Positions 53,024 through 60,873 of a stretch of 64,000 bases of DNA are shown here, piece by piece; the stretch's first letter is position 1, and the number at the start of each line of letters is the position of its first letter. The notes under the pieces are model-generated. The model did not search any database. It was given only the letters and a program-made list of their open reading frames with translations, and was not told the DNA's origin. The position numbers were made by a program, and so were the translations under genes. This stretch comes from Caulobacter zeae (lineage in GTDB: Bacteria > Pseudomonadota > Alphaproteobacteria > Caulobacterales > Caulobacteraceae), in NCBI RefSeq assembly GCF_002858925.1, contig NZ_PJRS01000034.1:1-64000 (forward strand). Direction: 5' to 3'.

Positions 53024-53445
53024 CGGATATCGATGTCCGCTCGCAGACGCGGCGCGGCCTGGTAAAGCACCTCGCGCTCGCCCGTCGGATCGACGAACAG
53101 CAGCCGGAACGACAGCCACCGCGGCGCATCCGACCGCGCAGCGAGATCAGCCGCGATCCGGCGGAAAATCTCGTCCTCTCCATGCGCCGTCGGCTCCTCG
53201 ACCAGGCGCTCGGCGCAGCTGACCAGATAGAGGCTCTCGTTCCAGCGCGCGTTCCAGACCAAGCGTCCCAGGATGGCGACAGGCGACAGGCGTTGGGGGC
53301 GCGGGCGAAATTCGGTCCAGGCGTCCAGCGCGGCGTCGCGGGTGTCGGCCAGGGCGTACTCGACGCGCGGCGAGGCGGCGATGACGTCGAAGAAGTTCCA
53401 GGACGGGACCAGCGCCGGCGCCAGCAGCGAGAAGGGATTGGCCAT
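53020..53445 (-). CDS. Hypothetical protein coupled to the HTTM-like gene
   Basis: 141 residues from ATG 53445, with AAAGGAGG as a strong ribosome-binding site. It is soluble-looking, with no signal peptide. It contains WNFFDVIAASPRVEYAL, WNARWNESLYLVSCAERLV and PRWLSFRLLFVDPTGERE, features reminiscent of small partners of HTTM proteins. Its only support for function is the tight coupling to the membrane protein gene. Confidence 0.75.
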   Translation of the reverse strand: MANPFSLLAPALVPSWNFFDVIAASPRVEYALADTRDAALDAWTEFRPRPQRLSPVAILGRLVWNARWNESLYLVSCAERLVEEPTAHGEDEIFRRIAADLAARSDAPRWLSFRLLFVDPTGEREVLYQAAPRLRADIDIR

Positions 53446-53587
53446 GGTCCCTCCTTTCGGGCTGGGGCGAAGCGGTGGGGTACGCGGACGCTCCGATCCT
53501 GTCGAGGGCCGCCGATTTTGACTTGCGGTCGCCGGTGACGAGCGCATCTAAACGGCACGGGCGAACAGCCTCACGAAAGGTCGAGTT

Positions 53588-54679
53588 ATGAATTTCTCGC
53601 GGTTGCGGACCACCAGCAAGGTCACTGGTGAATGGAAGTACGATCAGCCGGCCGCCAACAAGAGCGGCCTGCTGCAGGTCGACACCGCGCCCGACCACAA
53701 GCTCTGTTGGGAAGAGTACGGCAATCCGGACGGCGAGCCGGTGATGTTCCTGCACGGGGGCCCCGGCGGCGCCTGCGCCCCGCCGATGGCCCGGTTCTTC
53801 GATCCCAAGCGTTATCGCGTGATCCTGTTCGACCAGCGCGGCTGCGGCAAGAGCGAGCCGACGGTCGCCTCGGCCGGCCCGCAGGTCGCGCTGACCAACA
53901 ACACCACCGACCATCTGGTCGACGACATCAACAAGCTGCGCGACGCGCTGGGCATTACCGGCCGCATGCATGTGTTCGGCGGCAGTTGGGGCAGCACCCT
54001 GGCCCTGACCTACGCCATCCGCCACGCCGACAAGGTGGCCTCGCTGATCCTGCGCGGCATCTTCCTCGGCGCGACCGAAGACCTGCTCTACATGTACCAG
54101 GGCAATGCGGCGGCCTTCACCAACACCCCCTACGCCCTGACCGAACCCGGCGCCTACATCGCCTATCCCGACGAGTGGAAGGCCTTCGTCGAGGTGATCC
54201 CGGTCGAAGACCGCGGCAACATCATGGGCGCCTACAAGACGATCTTCGACATGGTGCCGGCCAGCGAGGCCGAACGTCAGCGCCAGCTCAAGGCGGCCGT
54301 GGCCTGGTCGGTCTGGGAAGGCACGATCTCGAACATGATCCCCGACAACGCAGACGCGGGTAAGTTCGGCGAGGCCGACTTCGCCCTGTGCTTCGCCCAG
54401 ATCGAGGCCCACTTCTTCGCCAACGGCCTGTTCCTCGAGCCGGACTACATCGTGAATAACGTGGACAAGCTGAAGGGCCTGGACATCCACATCGTCCACG
54501 GCCGCTTCGACCAGGTCTGCCCGCTGTCTCAGGCCTCGCGCCTGGTCTCTGCCCTGGACGAGATCGGCGCCCCGCCGGCCAGCTACGTGAAGACGGATGC
54601 GGGCCACAGCGCCATGGAGGGCCAGACCGTGCTGGCGCTGACGGCGATCATGGACGGGCTGCCGAAGATCGGCGGCTGA
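53588..54679 (+). CDS. pip: Proline iminopeptidase
   Basis: 363 residues, an alpha/beta hydrolase removing N-terminal proline from peptides. The signature pieces are intact: F-L-H-G-G-P-G-G (oxyanion), F-D-Q-R-G-C-G-K-S, nucleophile elbow G-G-S-W-G-S, D in HGRFDQVCPL and catalytic H in D-A-G-H-S. There is no export signal, so the enzyme is cytoplasmic. It runs alone on the plus strand and is followed by an inverted repeat. Confidence 0.95.
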   Translation: MNFSRLRTTSKVTGEWKYDQPAANKSGLLQVDTAPDHKLCWEEYGNPDGEPVMFLHGGPGGACAPPMARFFDPKRYRVILFDQRGCGKSEPTVASAGPQVALTNNTTDHLVDDINKLRDALGITGRMHVFGGSWGSTLALTYAIRHADKVASLILRGIFLGATEDLLYMYQGNAAAFTNTPYALTEPGAYIAYPDEWKAFVEVIPVEDRGNIMGAYKTIFDMVPASEAERQRQLKAAVAWSVWEGTISNMIPDNADAGKFGEADFALCFAQIEAHFFANGLFLEPDYIVNNVDKLKGLDIHIVHGRFDQVCPLSQASRLVSALDEIGAPPASYVKTDAGHSAMEGQTVLALTAIMDGLPKIGG

Positions 54680-54694
54680 CAGCGGAAGCGAAAA

Positions 54695-54780
54695 CCTCGC
54701 CCTTCGACAAGCTCAGGGTGAGGTTTTCGACTGAACCGCCGCATCAATGGCCCTCATCCTGAGCTTGTCGAAGGACGAGG
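54695..54780. repeat. Dispersed palindromic (REP-like) element
   Basis: The arms 54695-54723 and 54752-54780 are 29 bases each and complementary at 27 positions; their core is CTTCGACAAGCTCAGG and its complement. This is a palindrome commonly scattered through alphaproteobacterial genomes. It lies between convergent genes and could double as a terminator. Confidence 0.75.
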
Positions 54781-54789
54781 GCCAAGCAC

Positions 54790-55014
54790 TCACGCCGCCC
54801 GCCGGCTCATCTCCCCGCACACCCGCCGATAGCGCTCCAGCAGCCGCTCCAGGGTCGCCTGCTTGACCGGACGCCCGTCGCGCAGCTTGACCCAGGTGGT
54901 CTCGCTGATGCCGAAGGTCTCCTGCAGGCAGGCCTTGGTGGCCGCTGGCAGGGCGCGACGCAGCGCCTGGAAGGTGTCGCGGTCGATCACCGCGTCGGCG
55001 AGACGGGCGGCCAT
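54790..55014 (-). CDS. Small helix-turn-helix-like protein
   Basis: 74 residues, starting one base after the esterase stop, so translationally coupled. The centre (LQETFGISETTWVKLRDGRPVKQATLERLLERY) looks like a helix-turn-helix with G-I-S-E-T-T as the turn; the flanks are helical and basic. No family name can be given. It is the last gene of the GH3 operon. Confidence 0.68.
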   Translation of the reverse strand: MAARLADAVIDRDTFQALRRALPAATKACLQETFGISETTWVKLRDGRPVKQATLERLLERYRRVCGEMSRRAA

Positions 55015-55015
55015 G

Positions 55016-56596
55016 TTACTGGCCCGCCGGCTTGGGCGTAGTGGCCTTGACCAGATCCAACCGCGCCTTCAGCGGATCCGCCCCCGCCTTCACCCCATCG
55101 TTGGTGAAGTCGATGATCGCATCGCCGGCCGCGTCGTACCTTGGCCAGGCCGGCTGGCCGGCCGCTTCGGGCGCGCCCTTGGTCGCAAACGCGATCCAGT
55201 AAGCGTGGGCGGCCTTGGCGGCGGCCGCATCGGCCGGGGTCAGGGCCGCGCCGTAGCGGGCGTCGACCGTGTCGAACACGAACGGGATCTCGGTGGCGTG
55301 CGGGGCGCTCCACCATTCCTTGCGCTGGCTTTCGGCCACATAGGAGAAGCGGAACGACCACACCGGCGCGCCTTGCGCCGACAGGGTGCGGGCCACTTCA
55401 CGCGCGGGCTCGATGAACATCCGGTCGCCGGCGGCCTTCCAGCCATAGACCTTGATGTCGCCGTCGCCGGTCGGGTCGTAGAGCTTTTCGGCCTCGGCTC
55501 GCCGCTCGCCGAACGGGGCGAAGACCTGGTCGCGGGTACCGCCGAAGAAGAAGCCGTCGGCGCCGGTGGCCCCGACCATCACCGGCATCTTCGTCCATTC
55601 GCCGGCGGCGAAGGCGTCGAGCACCGGCTTGGTGACGATCCTGCCGTCGACCATCGGCCCGCCGTTCCAGGTGGGAACACCGGAGGTCGCCATGTTCAGG
55701 CCGTCGACCACCGCGTCGGCCGGTAGCGCGCGCAGGGCGGCCAGCGCCTCGGGCCCCTCCCCGGTCACGCCGGCCTTGGCGGCGAAGGCGACGCCGACGC
55801 TCTCGGCCGAGCGCTCGCCCGGCGCGGCCTTGATCGGCAGCGAAGGCAGAAGGCGCGGCCGGCCGCCGCCCGACTGGATGATCGCCTTGTGGAACAGGCC
55901 CTGCGCCAGGGGCGTAGTCAGCATGGCGTTGACCGACATGCCGCCGGCCGACTCCCCGAAGATCGTCACGTTGCCCGGGTCGCCGCCGAAGGCCTCGATA
56001 TTGGCCTGCACCCATTTGAGGGCCGCGATCTGGTCCATAAAGGCGTAGTTGCCGAGCAGGCCGCCGTCGGCGTTTTCGGCCGACAGCGCCGGGTGGGCGA
56101 AGAAGCCGAAGCGCCCGACCCGGTAGTTGAAGCTGACCAGCACCACGCCGTCGCGGGCGAAGCGGTCACCGGCATAGACCGACGGCGAGGAACCGCCGTT
56201 GACGAAGCCGCCGCCATAGATCCAGACCATCACCGGCTTTTTGGCCTTGGCCTTGATGGCGTCCTTCGGCGTCCAGACGTTCACATAGAGGCAGTCCTCG
56301 GCCGGCTTGACGCCCAGGGGCGCGGCGTCGCCCGGGAACGGGTTCTGCGCGCAGTCGGGGCCGTAGTCGGCGGCCGGACGGACGGCGGTCCAGGCCTCGG
56401 GGGCCTGGGGCGCGCGCCAGCGCAGCGGGCCGACGGGCGGCGCAGCGAAGGGCACGCCCTTGAACGCCGCCACCGTCCCGCTCTCGACGCCCTCGACGGG
56501 GCCCGCGGTGGTCCTGACCACCGGACCGGCGGCCAGGGCCGGCAGGCCGATGGCCAGCGAGAGGGCCAGGCCCGAAACCAGAGATCTCATCGCCAT
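55016..56596 (-). CDS. Carboxylesterase/lipase family protein
   Basis: 526 residues with signal peptide ending PALAAGPV. The type-B carboxylesterase motif G-E-S-A-G-G is near residue 214, the oxyanion motif M-V-W-I-Y-G-G-G-F is near residue 125 and E-D-C-L-Y-V-N-V-W is present. It probably hydrolyses ester decorations from sugars or aromatics in the periplasm. It follows the first GH3 gene by 9 bases. The link to GH3 glycosidases suggests release of acylated oligosaccharides (inference). Confidence 0.92.
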   Translation of the reverse strand: MAMRSLVSGLALSLAIGLPALAAGPVVRTTAGPVEGVESGTVAAFKGVPFAAPPVGPLRWRAPQAPEAWTAVRPAADYGPDCAQNPFPGDAAPLGVKPAEDCLYVNVWTPKDAIKAKAKKPVMVWIYGGGFVNGGSSPSVYAGDRFARDGVVLVSFNYRVGRFGFFAHPALSAENADGGLLGNYAFMDQIAALKWVQANIEAFGGDPGNVTIFGESAGGMSVNAMLTTPLAQGLFHKAIIQSGGGRPRLLPSLPIKAAPGERSAESVGVAFAAKAGVTGEGPEALAALRALPADAVVDGLNMATSGVPTWNGGPMVDGRIVTKPVLDAFAAGEWTKMPVMVGATGADGFFFGGTRDQVFAPFGERRAEAEKLYDPTGDGDIKVYGWKAAGDRMFIEPAREVARTLSAQGAPVWSFRFSYVAESQRKEWWSAPHATEIPFVFDTVDARYGAALTPADAAAAKAAHAYWIAFATKGAPEAAGQPAWPRYDAAGDAIIDFTNDGVKAGADPLKARLDLVKATTPKPAGQ

Positions 56597-56605
56597 GCCC
56601 TTCCC

Positions 56606-58801
56606 CTACGGCTTCAGCGTCCGGGCCTTGACCTTGGCCCCGCCCTTGAGGGCCAGGTCCGAGGCCGAAGCGCCGACCGCCACCTGATAGTCGCCGCCCG
56701 TGACGACCCAGCGACGGCCCTTGGCGTCGAAGCTGGCCAGCAGGCGCGGATCGGCGGTCAGGGTCACGCGGCGGGTCTCGCCCGGCTTCAGCGACACCTT
56801 GTCGAAGCCGATCAGGCGCTGCAACGGCTTGCCGGCCGCGCCGGTCAGATAGACCTGCGGGGCGTCCTTGCCCTCGACCTTGCCGGTGTTGGCGACGTCG
56901 AAGCTGACCGTGACCGACTGGCCGCCCTCGACCTTCAGGTTCGAATAGGCGAACGAGGTGTAGGACAGGCCGTAGCCGAACGGGAACAGCGGCTTGTCGC
57001 CGGTGGCGGCGAAGCGGCGGTAACCGACGTCGGCGCCCTCGGTGTAGTTGACGTCAAACCGGGTCTTCTCCGGCACGCCGCGGCCCGGCAGGGCTTCACG
57101 CGGGTACTGGCTGAGCGACGCGGGGAAGGTCACCGGCAGGCGCCCCGACGGATTGACCGCGCCGAACAGCACGTCGGCGATCGCCTCGCCGCCCTTGGCG
57201 CCGCCATACCAGGCCTCGACCACCGCGCCGGCCTCGTTCAGCCAGGGCATCGAGACCGGGCCGCCCGTTTGCAGCACGACGATGGCGTTGGGGTTGGCGG
57301 CGACCACGGCGGCGATCAGTTCGTCCTGGCCGTTGGGCAGGGAGAGGTCGAAGGCGTCCTCGCCCTCGCCCATCCACTGGTTGCCCATGACCACCACCAC
57401 GTCGGCGGCTTTTGCCGCAGCGACGGCCGAGGCGACGTAGCGGCCGTCGTCGAAGGTGACCTTGGCGTCCGGCGCGGCCTTGCGGATGGCGGCCAGCGGC
57501 GAGGAGCCATTGAAGTACTGGCTGCGGAAGGCGCCCATCATGCCCTCCCCGCCCAGCGGCACGACGCGCTTGGCGCCGCCCGGAGGCACGACCTGCGAGG
57601 AACCGCCGCCCGACAGCACGCCGACGTCGGCATGGCCGCCGATCACGGCGATGGTCTTGGCGCTCCTGGCCAGCGGCAGCAGGCCCTCGCGGTTCTTCAG
57701 CAGCACGATGCCTTCGGCCGACGCCGCGCGCGAGATCTCGGCGTTGGCGTCATAGTCGATGGCGCCGCCCGGGGTCACCGGCTTGTCGAACAGGCCGGCG
57801 GCGAACATCGAGCGCAGGATGCGGCGCGTGGCGTCCGACAGGCGCGCGGCGGGGATCTCGCCCTTCTCGACGGCGGCCTTCAGCGGCTCGCCGAACCAGA
57901 TCTTGGCGTCCAGCTGCTCGCCCGATTGCTGGTCCAGACCCTTGACGATGTAGTCGGTGGCGTGGACCGCGCCCCAGTCCGACATCACCCAGCCCTTGTA
58001 GCCCCAATCGCCCTTCAGGACGTCGTTGAGCAGGTGCGGGTTGCCGCAGCTGTAATCGCCGTTGACGAGGTTGTAGGCGCACATCACCGAGCCCGGCTGG
58101 CTCTTTTCGATGGCGATCTGGAAGGCCAGCAGGTCGCTCTCGCGGTGGGCGGCCTCGTCGATCACCGAATTGGCGAAGTGGCGGCTGGTTTCCTGGCCGT
58201 TCAGCGAGAAGTGCTTGATCGTCGAGACGATGCCCTGGGCCTGGATGCCGTTGATCTGGGCGGCGACGAGGTTGCCGGCCAGCCAGGGGTCTTCGCCCAG
58301 ATATTCAAAGTTGCGGCCGTTGCGCGGGTCGCGGGCCAGGTTCACGCCGCCCGCCAGCTGAACGTTGAAGCCCTTGGCGCGGGCTTCACGGCCGACCACC
58401 GCGCCGCCCTCGTAGGCCAGCTTGGTGTTGAAGGTCGCCGCCAGCGACAGGCCGGAGGCCAGGGCCGTGGCCCCGTCGCCGGGCCGCACGCCCAGCGGAT
58501 TGGTGACGCCCAGGCTGGCGTCGCTCTCTTCCAGGGCCGGCACGCCCAGGCGCGGAATGCCGGGGATGTAGCCGGCCGAGCCGATCGCGCCGTCGGGCTT
58601 CTTGATGCCGAAGATCGGCATCGACATCGGGCCGTGGACCAGCCCGATGCGCTCGTCGAGGGTCATCTCCTTTTCCAGCAGGGCCGCGCGCTCGTCGGGC
58701 GAGAGCTTGGTGTTCATCCACGGCCGGGCGGTCTGGGCGTGCGCCGCGCCGGCGGCCAGGCAAAGGGCCGCGATGCTGGCGGCGGTGGTCATGCGGATCA
58801 T
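56606..58801 (-). CDS. GH3 beta-glycosidase (BglX-like)
   Basis: 731 residues with signal peptide ending GAAHAQT. GH3 N-terminal barrel motifs include GYIPGIPRLGVPAL, NLARDPRNGRNFEYLGEDPWLAG and TIKHFSLNGQETSRH; the nucleophile Asp is in G-W-V-M-S-D-W-G-A. The second domain has GVLSGGGSSQV, and the end carries a fibronectin-III-like domain (PLFPFGYGLSYTSFAYSN onward). It is a periplasmic enzyme taking glucose or xylose from oligosaccharides; exact specificity is unknown. Confidence 0.93.
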   Translation of the reverse strand: MIRMTTAASIAALCLAAGAAHAQTARPWMNTKLSPDERAALLEKEMTLDERIGLVHGPMSMPIFGIKKPDGAIGSAGYIPGIPRLGVPALEESDASLGVTNPLGVRPGDGATALASGLSLAATFNTKLAYEGGAVVGREARAKGFNVQLAGGVNLARDPRNGRNFEYLGEDPWLAGNLVAAQINGIQAQGIVSTIKHFSLNGQETSRHFANSVIDEAAHRESDLLAFQIAIEKSQPGSVMCAYNLVNGDYSCGNPHLLNDVLKGDWGYKGWVMSDWGAVHATDYIVKGLDQQSGEQLDAKIWFGEPLKAAVEKGEIPAARLSDATRRILRSMFAAGLFDKPVTPGGAIDYDANAEISRAASAEGIVLLKNREGLLPLARSAKTIAVIGGHADVGVLSGGGSSQVVPPGGAKRVVPLGGEGMMGAFRSQYFNGSSPLAAIRKAAPDAKVTFDDGRYVASAVAAAKAADVVVVMGNQWMGEGEDAFDLSLPNGQDELIAAVVAANPNAIVVLQTGGPVSMPWLNEAGAVVEAWYGGAKGGEAIADVLFGAVNPSGRLPVTFPASLSQYPREALPGRGVPEKTRFDVNYTEGADVGYRRFAATGDKPLFPFGYGLSYTSFAYSNLKVEGGQSVTVSFDVANTGKVEGKDAPQVYLTGAAGKPLQRLIGFDKVSLKPGETRRVTLTADPRLLASFDAKGRRWVVTGGDYQVAVGASASDLALKGGAKVKARTLKP

Positions 58802-58814
58802 GATGGCGGTCCCC

Positions 58815-60791
58815 TTAGTAGGTCAGGCCGTAGTGGATCGGGTAGAGCGGCTTTTCGCTGTCGTGCGGCGCGTCTTCCGCCTGTTGTTCGACCGCGGCCA
58901 TCGACGAGGGCAGCTCGAACGGAAGCCTGCCCCGCGCCTTGGCCTTTCCGGTCAACGCATCAAGCAGCGCTTCGTCGCTGGAGCCGAAATCGCCGATCAG
59001 CGCGCCGGCCTTGTCGCGGACATTGGTCAGGATCGCCGGGCGGTCGAGATAGACGCTGACGATGGTCGGGACCTTGGCCGAGGCGGCCTTGATGGCCTCG
59101 TAGTCGGCCGCGCCGTCCTTGAACGACAGGTCGCCCTCGTGCTGCCGCACCCCGAAGGTGTAGTTCGGGTGCAGGGTCTCGAACGGCGTCTCGACGCGGA
59201 TGATGGCCAGGTCCGCCTGGGCCAGATCCGTCACCGGCGTCAGGCCATAGGCCCTGGCGACGTCGGGCGAGACGCCCTTGAGCCACACCTTGCGGCCGGC
59301 GGCCTTCAGCGGCAGCAGGCCGTTCTTGTTCTCCAGCAGCGTCAGGGCCGCGCTCTGGGCCGCCCGCCCCTCGGCGACGAAGGCCTTGGCGCCGGCGATG
59401 GCGTCGGCGGCCTTGGGGTCGACATAGGGGTTCTCGAACAGGCCCTGCTCGAACTTGACCAGCAGGATGCGCTTCACGGACTCGTCGATGCGGCTTTCCG
59501 TGATCTTGCCGGCCTTCACCGCCTGAACCAGCTCGGCCGTGTCCTCGACCCCGCCGAACTGGTCGAGGCCCGCGTTCACGCCCTTGGCGTAGCGGTCGAC
59601 CTTGGCCAGGTCCTCAACGCCCCAGGCTGTGGAGAAGCCCTCGAAGCTGGGGGTGACGCCGGCCGGGAAACCGTTGCGGCAGGTCTCGCCGCAGTCGTTG
59701 GTGATGGCCCAGTCCGACAGCACGATCCCCTTGAAGCCGTGCTTGCCGCGCAGCAGGTCGGTCAGCAACTGCTTGGAGAAGCCGGCGGCCACCGGCTCCA
59801 GCGGCTGCCCCTCAAGCACCACGTCCTGGAGGATCGCGTAGGTCGGCATCACCCCGACGACGCCCGCGGCGAAAGCTTCGTCGAACGGTTTGACGTGCAG
59901 GTCGAACTGACCCTTGGGGAAGACGGCGTAGCGGCCGTAGCTGTTGTGGCCGTCGAAGCCCTTGGCCGAGGCGCCGTAGCCGACCCAATGCTTGACCACG
60001 GCCGAGACGCCGCCGGTCGAGAGGCCTTTGTCGCCGCCCTGGAAGCCTTGGACATAGGCCTTGGTCATCTTGCCGACGAGGTCGGCGTCCTCGCCGAAGG
60101 TGCCGTTGGTGCGCGACCAGCGCGGCTCGGTCGACAGGTCGGCCATCGGCGACAGCGCCTGGTGGATGCCGACGGCGCGATACTCCTGGCGGGCGATGTC
60201 GCCAAAGCGCCTGGTCAGGGCCGTATCGCCGATGGCGGCCAGGCCCGGGGCCTCGGGCCACTGCGAGAAGCCGCCGGGGGCGACGCTGGCGCCGGCCGTG
60301 AACTGGAAGTGGTGGCGCGGGTCGGTGCTGATCGTCGCCGGCACGCCCAGGCGGCCCTTCTCGGCGATCGCCTGGATGGCGTTGTTCTGCTCCGCCAGGA
60401 AGCTGGGCGCGCCGGCCAGGCGGGTGATGAAGGTGGTGACGTGGCGATCGACCACCAGCGGGGTCGCCTTGTCCATGTCATAGCCCGAGCCGATGCCGGC
60501 CACGCCCATGGGGCCGGTCGCCGGCAGGGTGCCGTGCATCATCTGGCCGGCCTTCTCGTCCAGCGTCATGCGCGCGGTCAGGTCGGCGGCGCGGACTTCC
60601 GGAGAAAGCCGCCAGTCCTCATAGGGCGACAGCTTTCCGTCGCGGTCGAGGTCGCGGAACTTCAGGCCGTCGACAGTGATCGTCTTGCCGTCGCGCACGC
60701 CCAGCTCGGGCTGCTTGGGCGCGGCGTGGGCGCCGCCGCCGAGCACGGTCGCGGAGGCAGCCAGGAGCAAAAGGCGTCGTGTGAGGATCAT
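58815..60791 (-). CDS. GH3 beta-glycosidase with EF-hand-like insertion
   Basis: 658 residues; signal peptide ends AHAAPKQ. The nucleophile lies in KGIVLSDWAITND. Near residue 47 D-L-D-R-D-G-K-L-S-P-Y-E-D resembles an EF-hand calcium loop (D-x-D-x-D-G), placed before the glycosidase barrel. The general acid/base region includes LLPLKAAGRKVWLKGVSPD. It lacks the long fibronectin tail of its neighbour, so the tandem pair differs in length and probably in specificity. Confidence 0.92.
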   Translation of the reverse strand: MILTRRLLLLAASATVLGGGAHAAPKQPELGVRDGKTITVDGLKFRDLDRDGKLSPYEDWRLSPEVRAADLTARMTLDEKAGQMMHGTLPATGPMGVAGIGSGYDMDKATPLVVDRHVTTFITRLAGAPSFLAEQNNAIQAIAEKGRLGVPATISTDPRHHFQFTAGASVAPGGFSQWPEAPGLAAIGDTALTRRFGDIARQEYRAVGIHQALSPMADLSTEPRWSRTNGTFGEDADLVGKMTKAYVQGFQGGDKGLSTGGVSAVVKHWVGYGASAKGFDGHNSYGRYAVFPKGQFDLHVKPFDEAFAAGVVGVMPTYAILQDVVLEGQPLEPVAAGFSKQLLTDLLRGKHGFKGIVLSDWAITNDCGETCRNGFPAGVTPSFEGFSTAWGVEDLAKVDRYAKGVNAGLDQFGGVEDTAELVQAVKAGKITESRIDESVKRILLVKFEQGLFENPYVDPKAADAIAGAKAFVAEGRAAQSAALTLLENKNGLLPLKAAGRKVWLKGVSPDVARAYGLTPVTDLAQADLAIIRVETPFETLHPNYTFGVRQHEGDLSFKDGAADYEAIKAASAKVPTIVSVYLDRPAILTNVRDKAGALIGDFGSSDEALLDALTGKAKARGRLPFELPSSMAAVEQQAEDAPHDSEKPLYPIHYGLTY

Positions 60792-60812
60792 CGGCTAAAC
60801 TCGCTTGGCTAC

Positions 60813-60856
60813 ACAGAAAACAAAGGTGCGCCCGACGGGCAGGATCCGCCGGGCGC
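60813..60856 (-). terminator. Terminator/attenuator after the second TonB receptor
   Basis: GCGCCCGACGG (60828-60838) and CCGCCGGGCGC (60846-60856) form an 11-bp stem with one G-U pair and a 7-base loop. On the minus strand ACCTTTGTTTTCTG follows. It lies in the 82-base gap before the GH3 genes and would reduce their expression relative to the receptor. Confidence 0.7.
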
Positions 60857-60873
60857 GAGGGGGAGTGAGGTGG

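Noticed and set aside
55889..59059. 1,056-residue antisense frame across the esterase and GH3 genes
   Set aside because: Same reason; GESAGG and the GH3 SDW motif prove the minus-strand frame.
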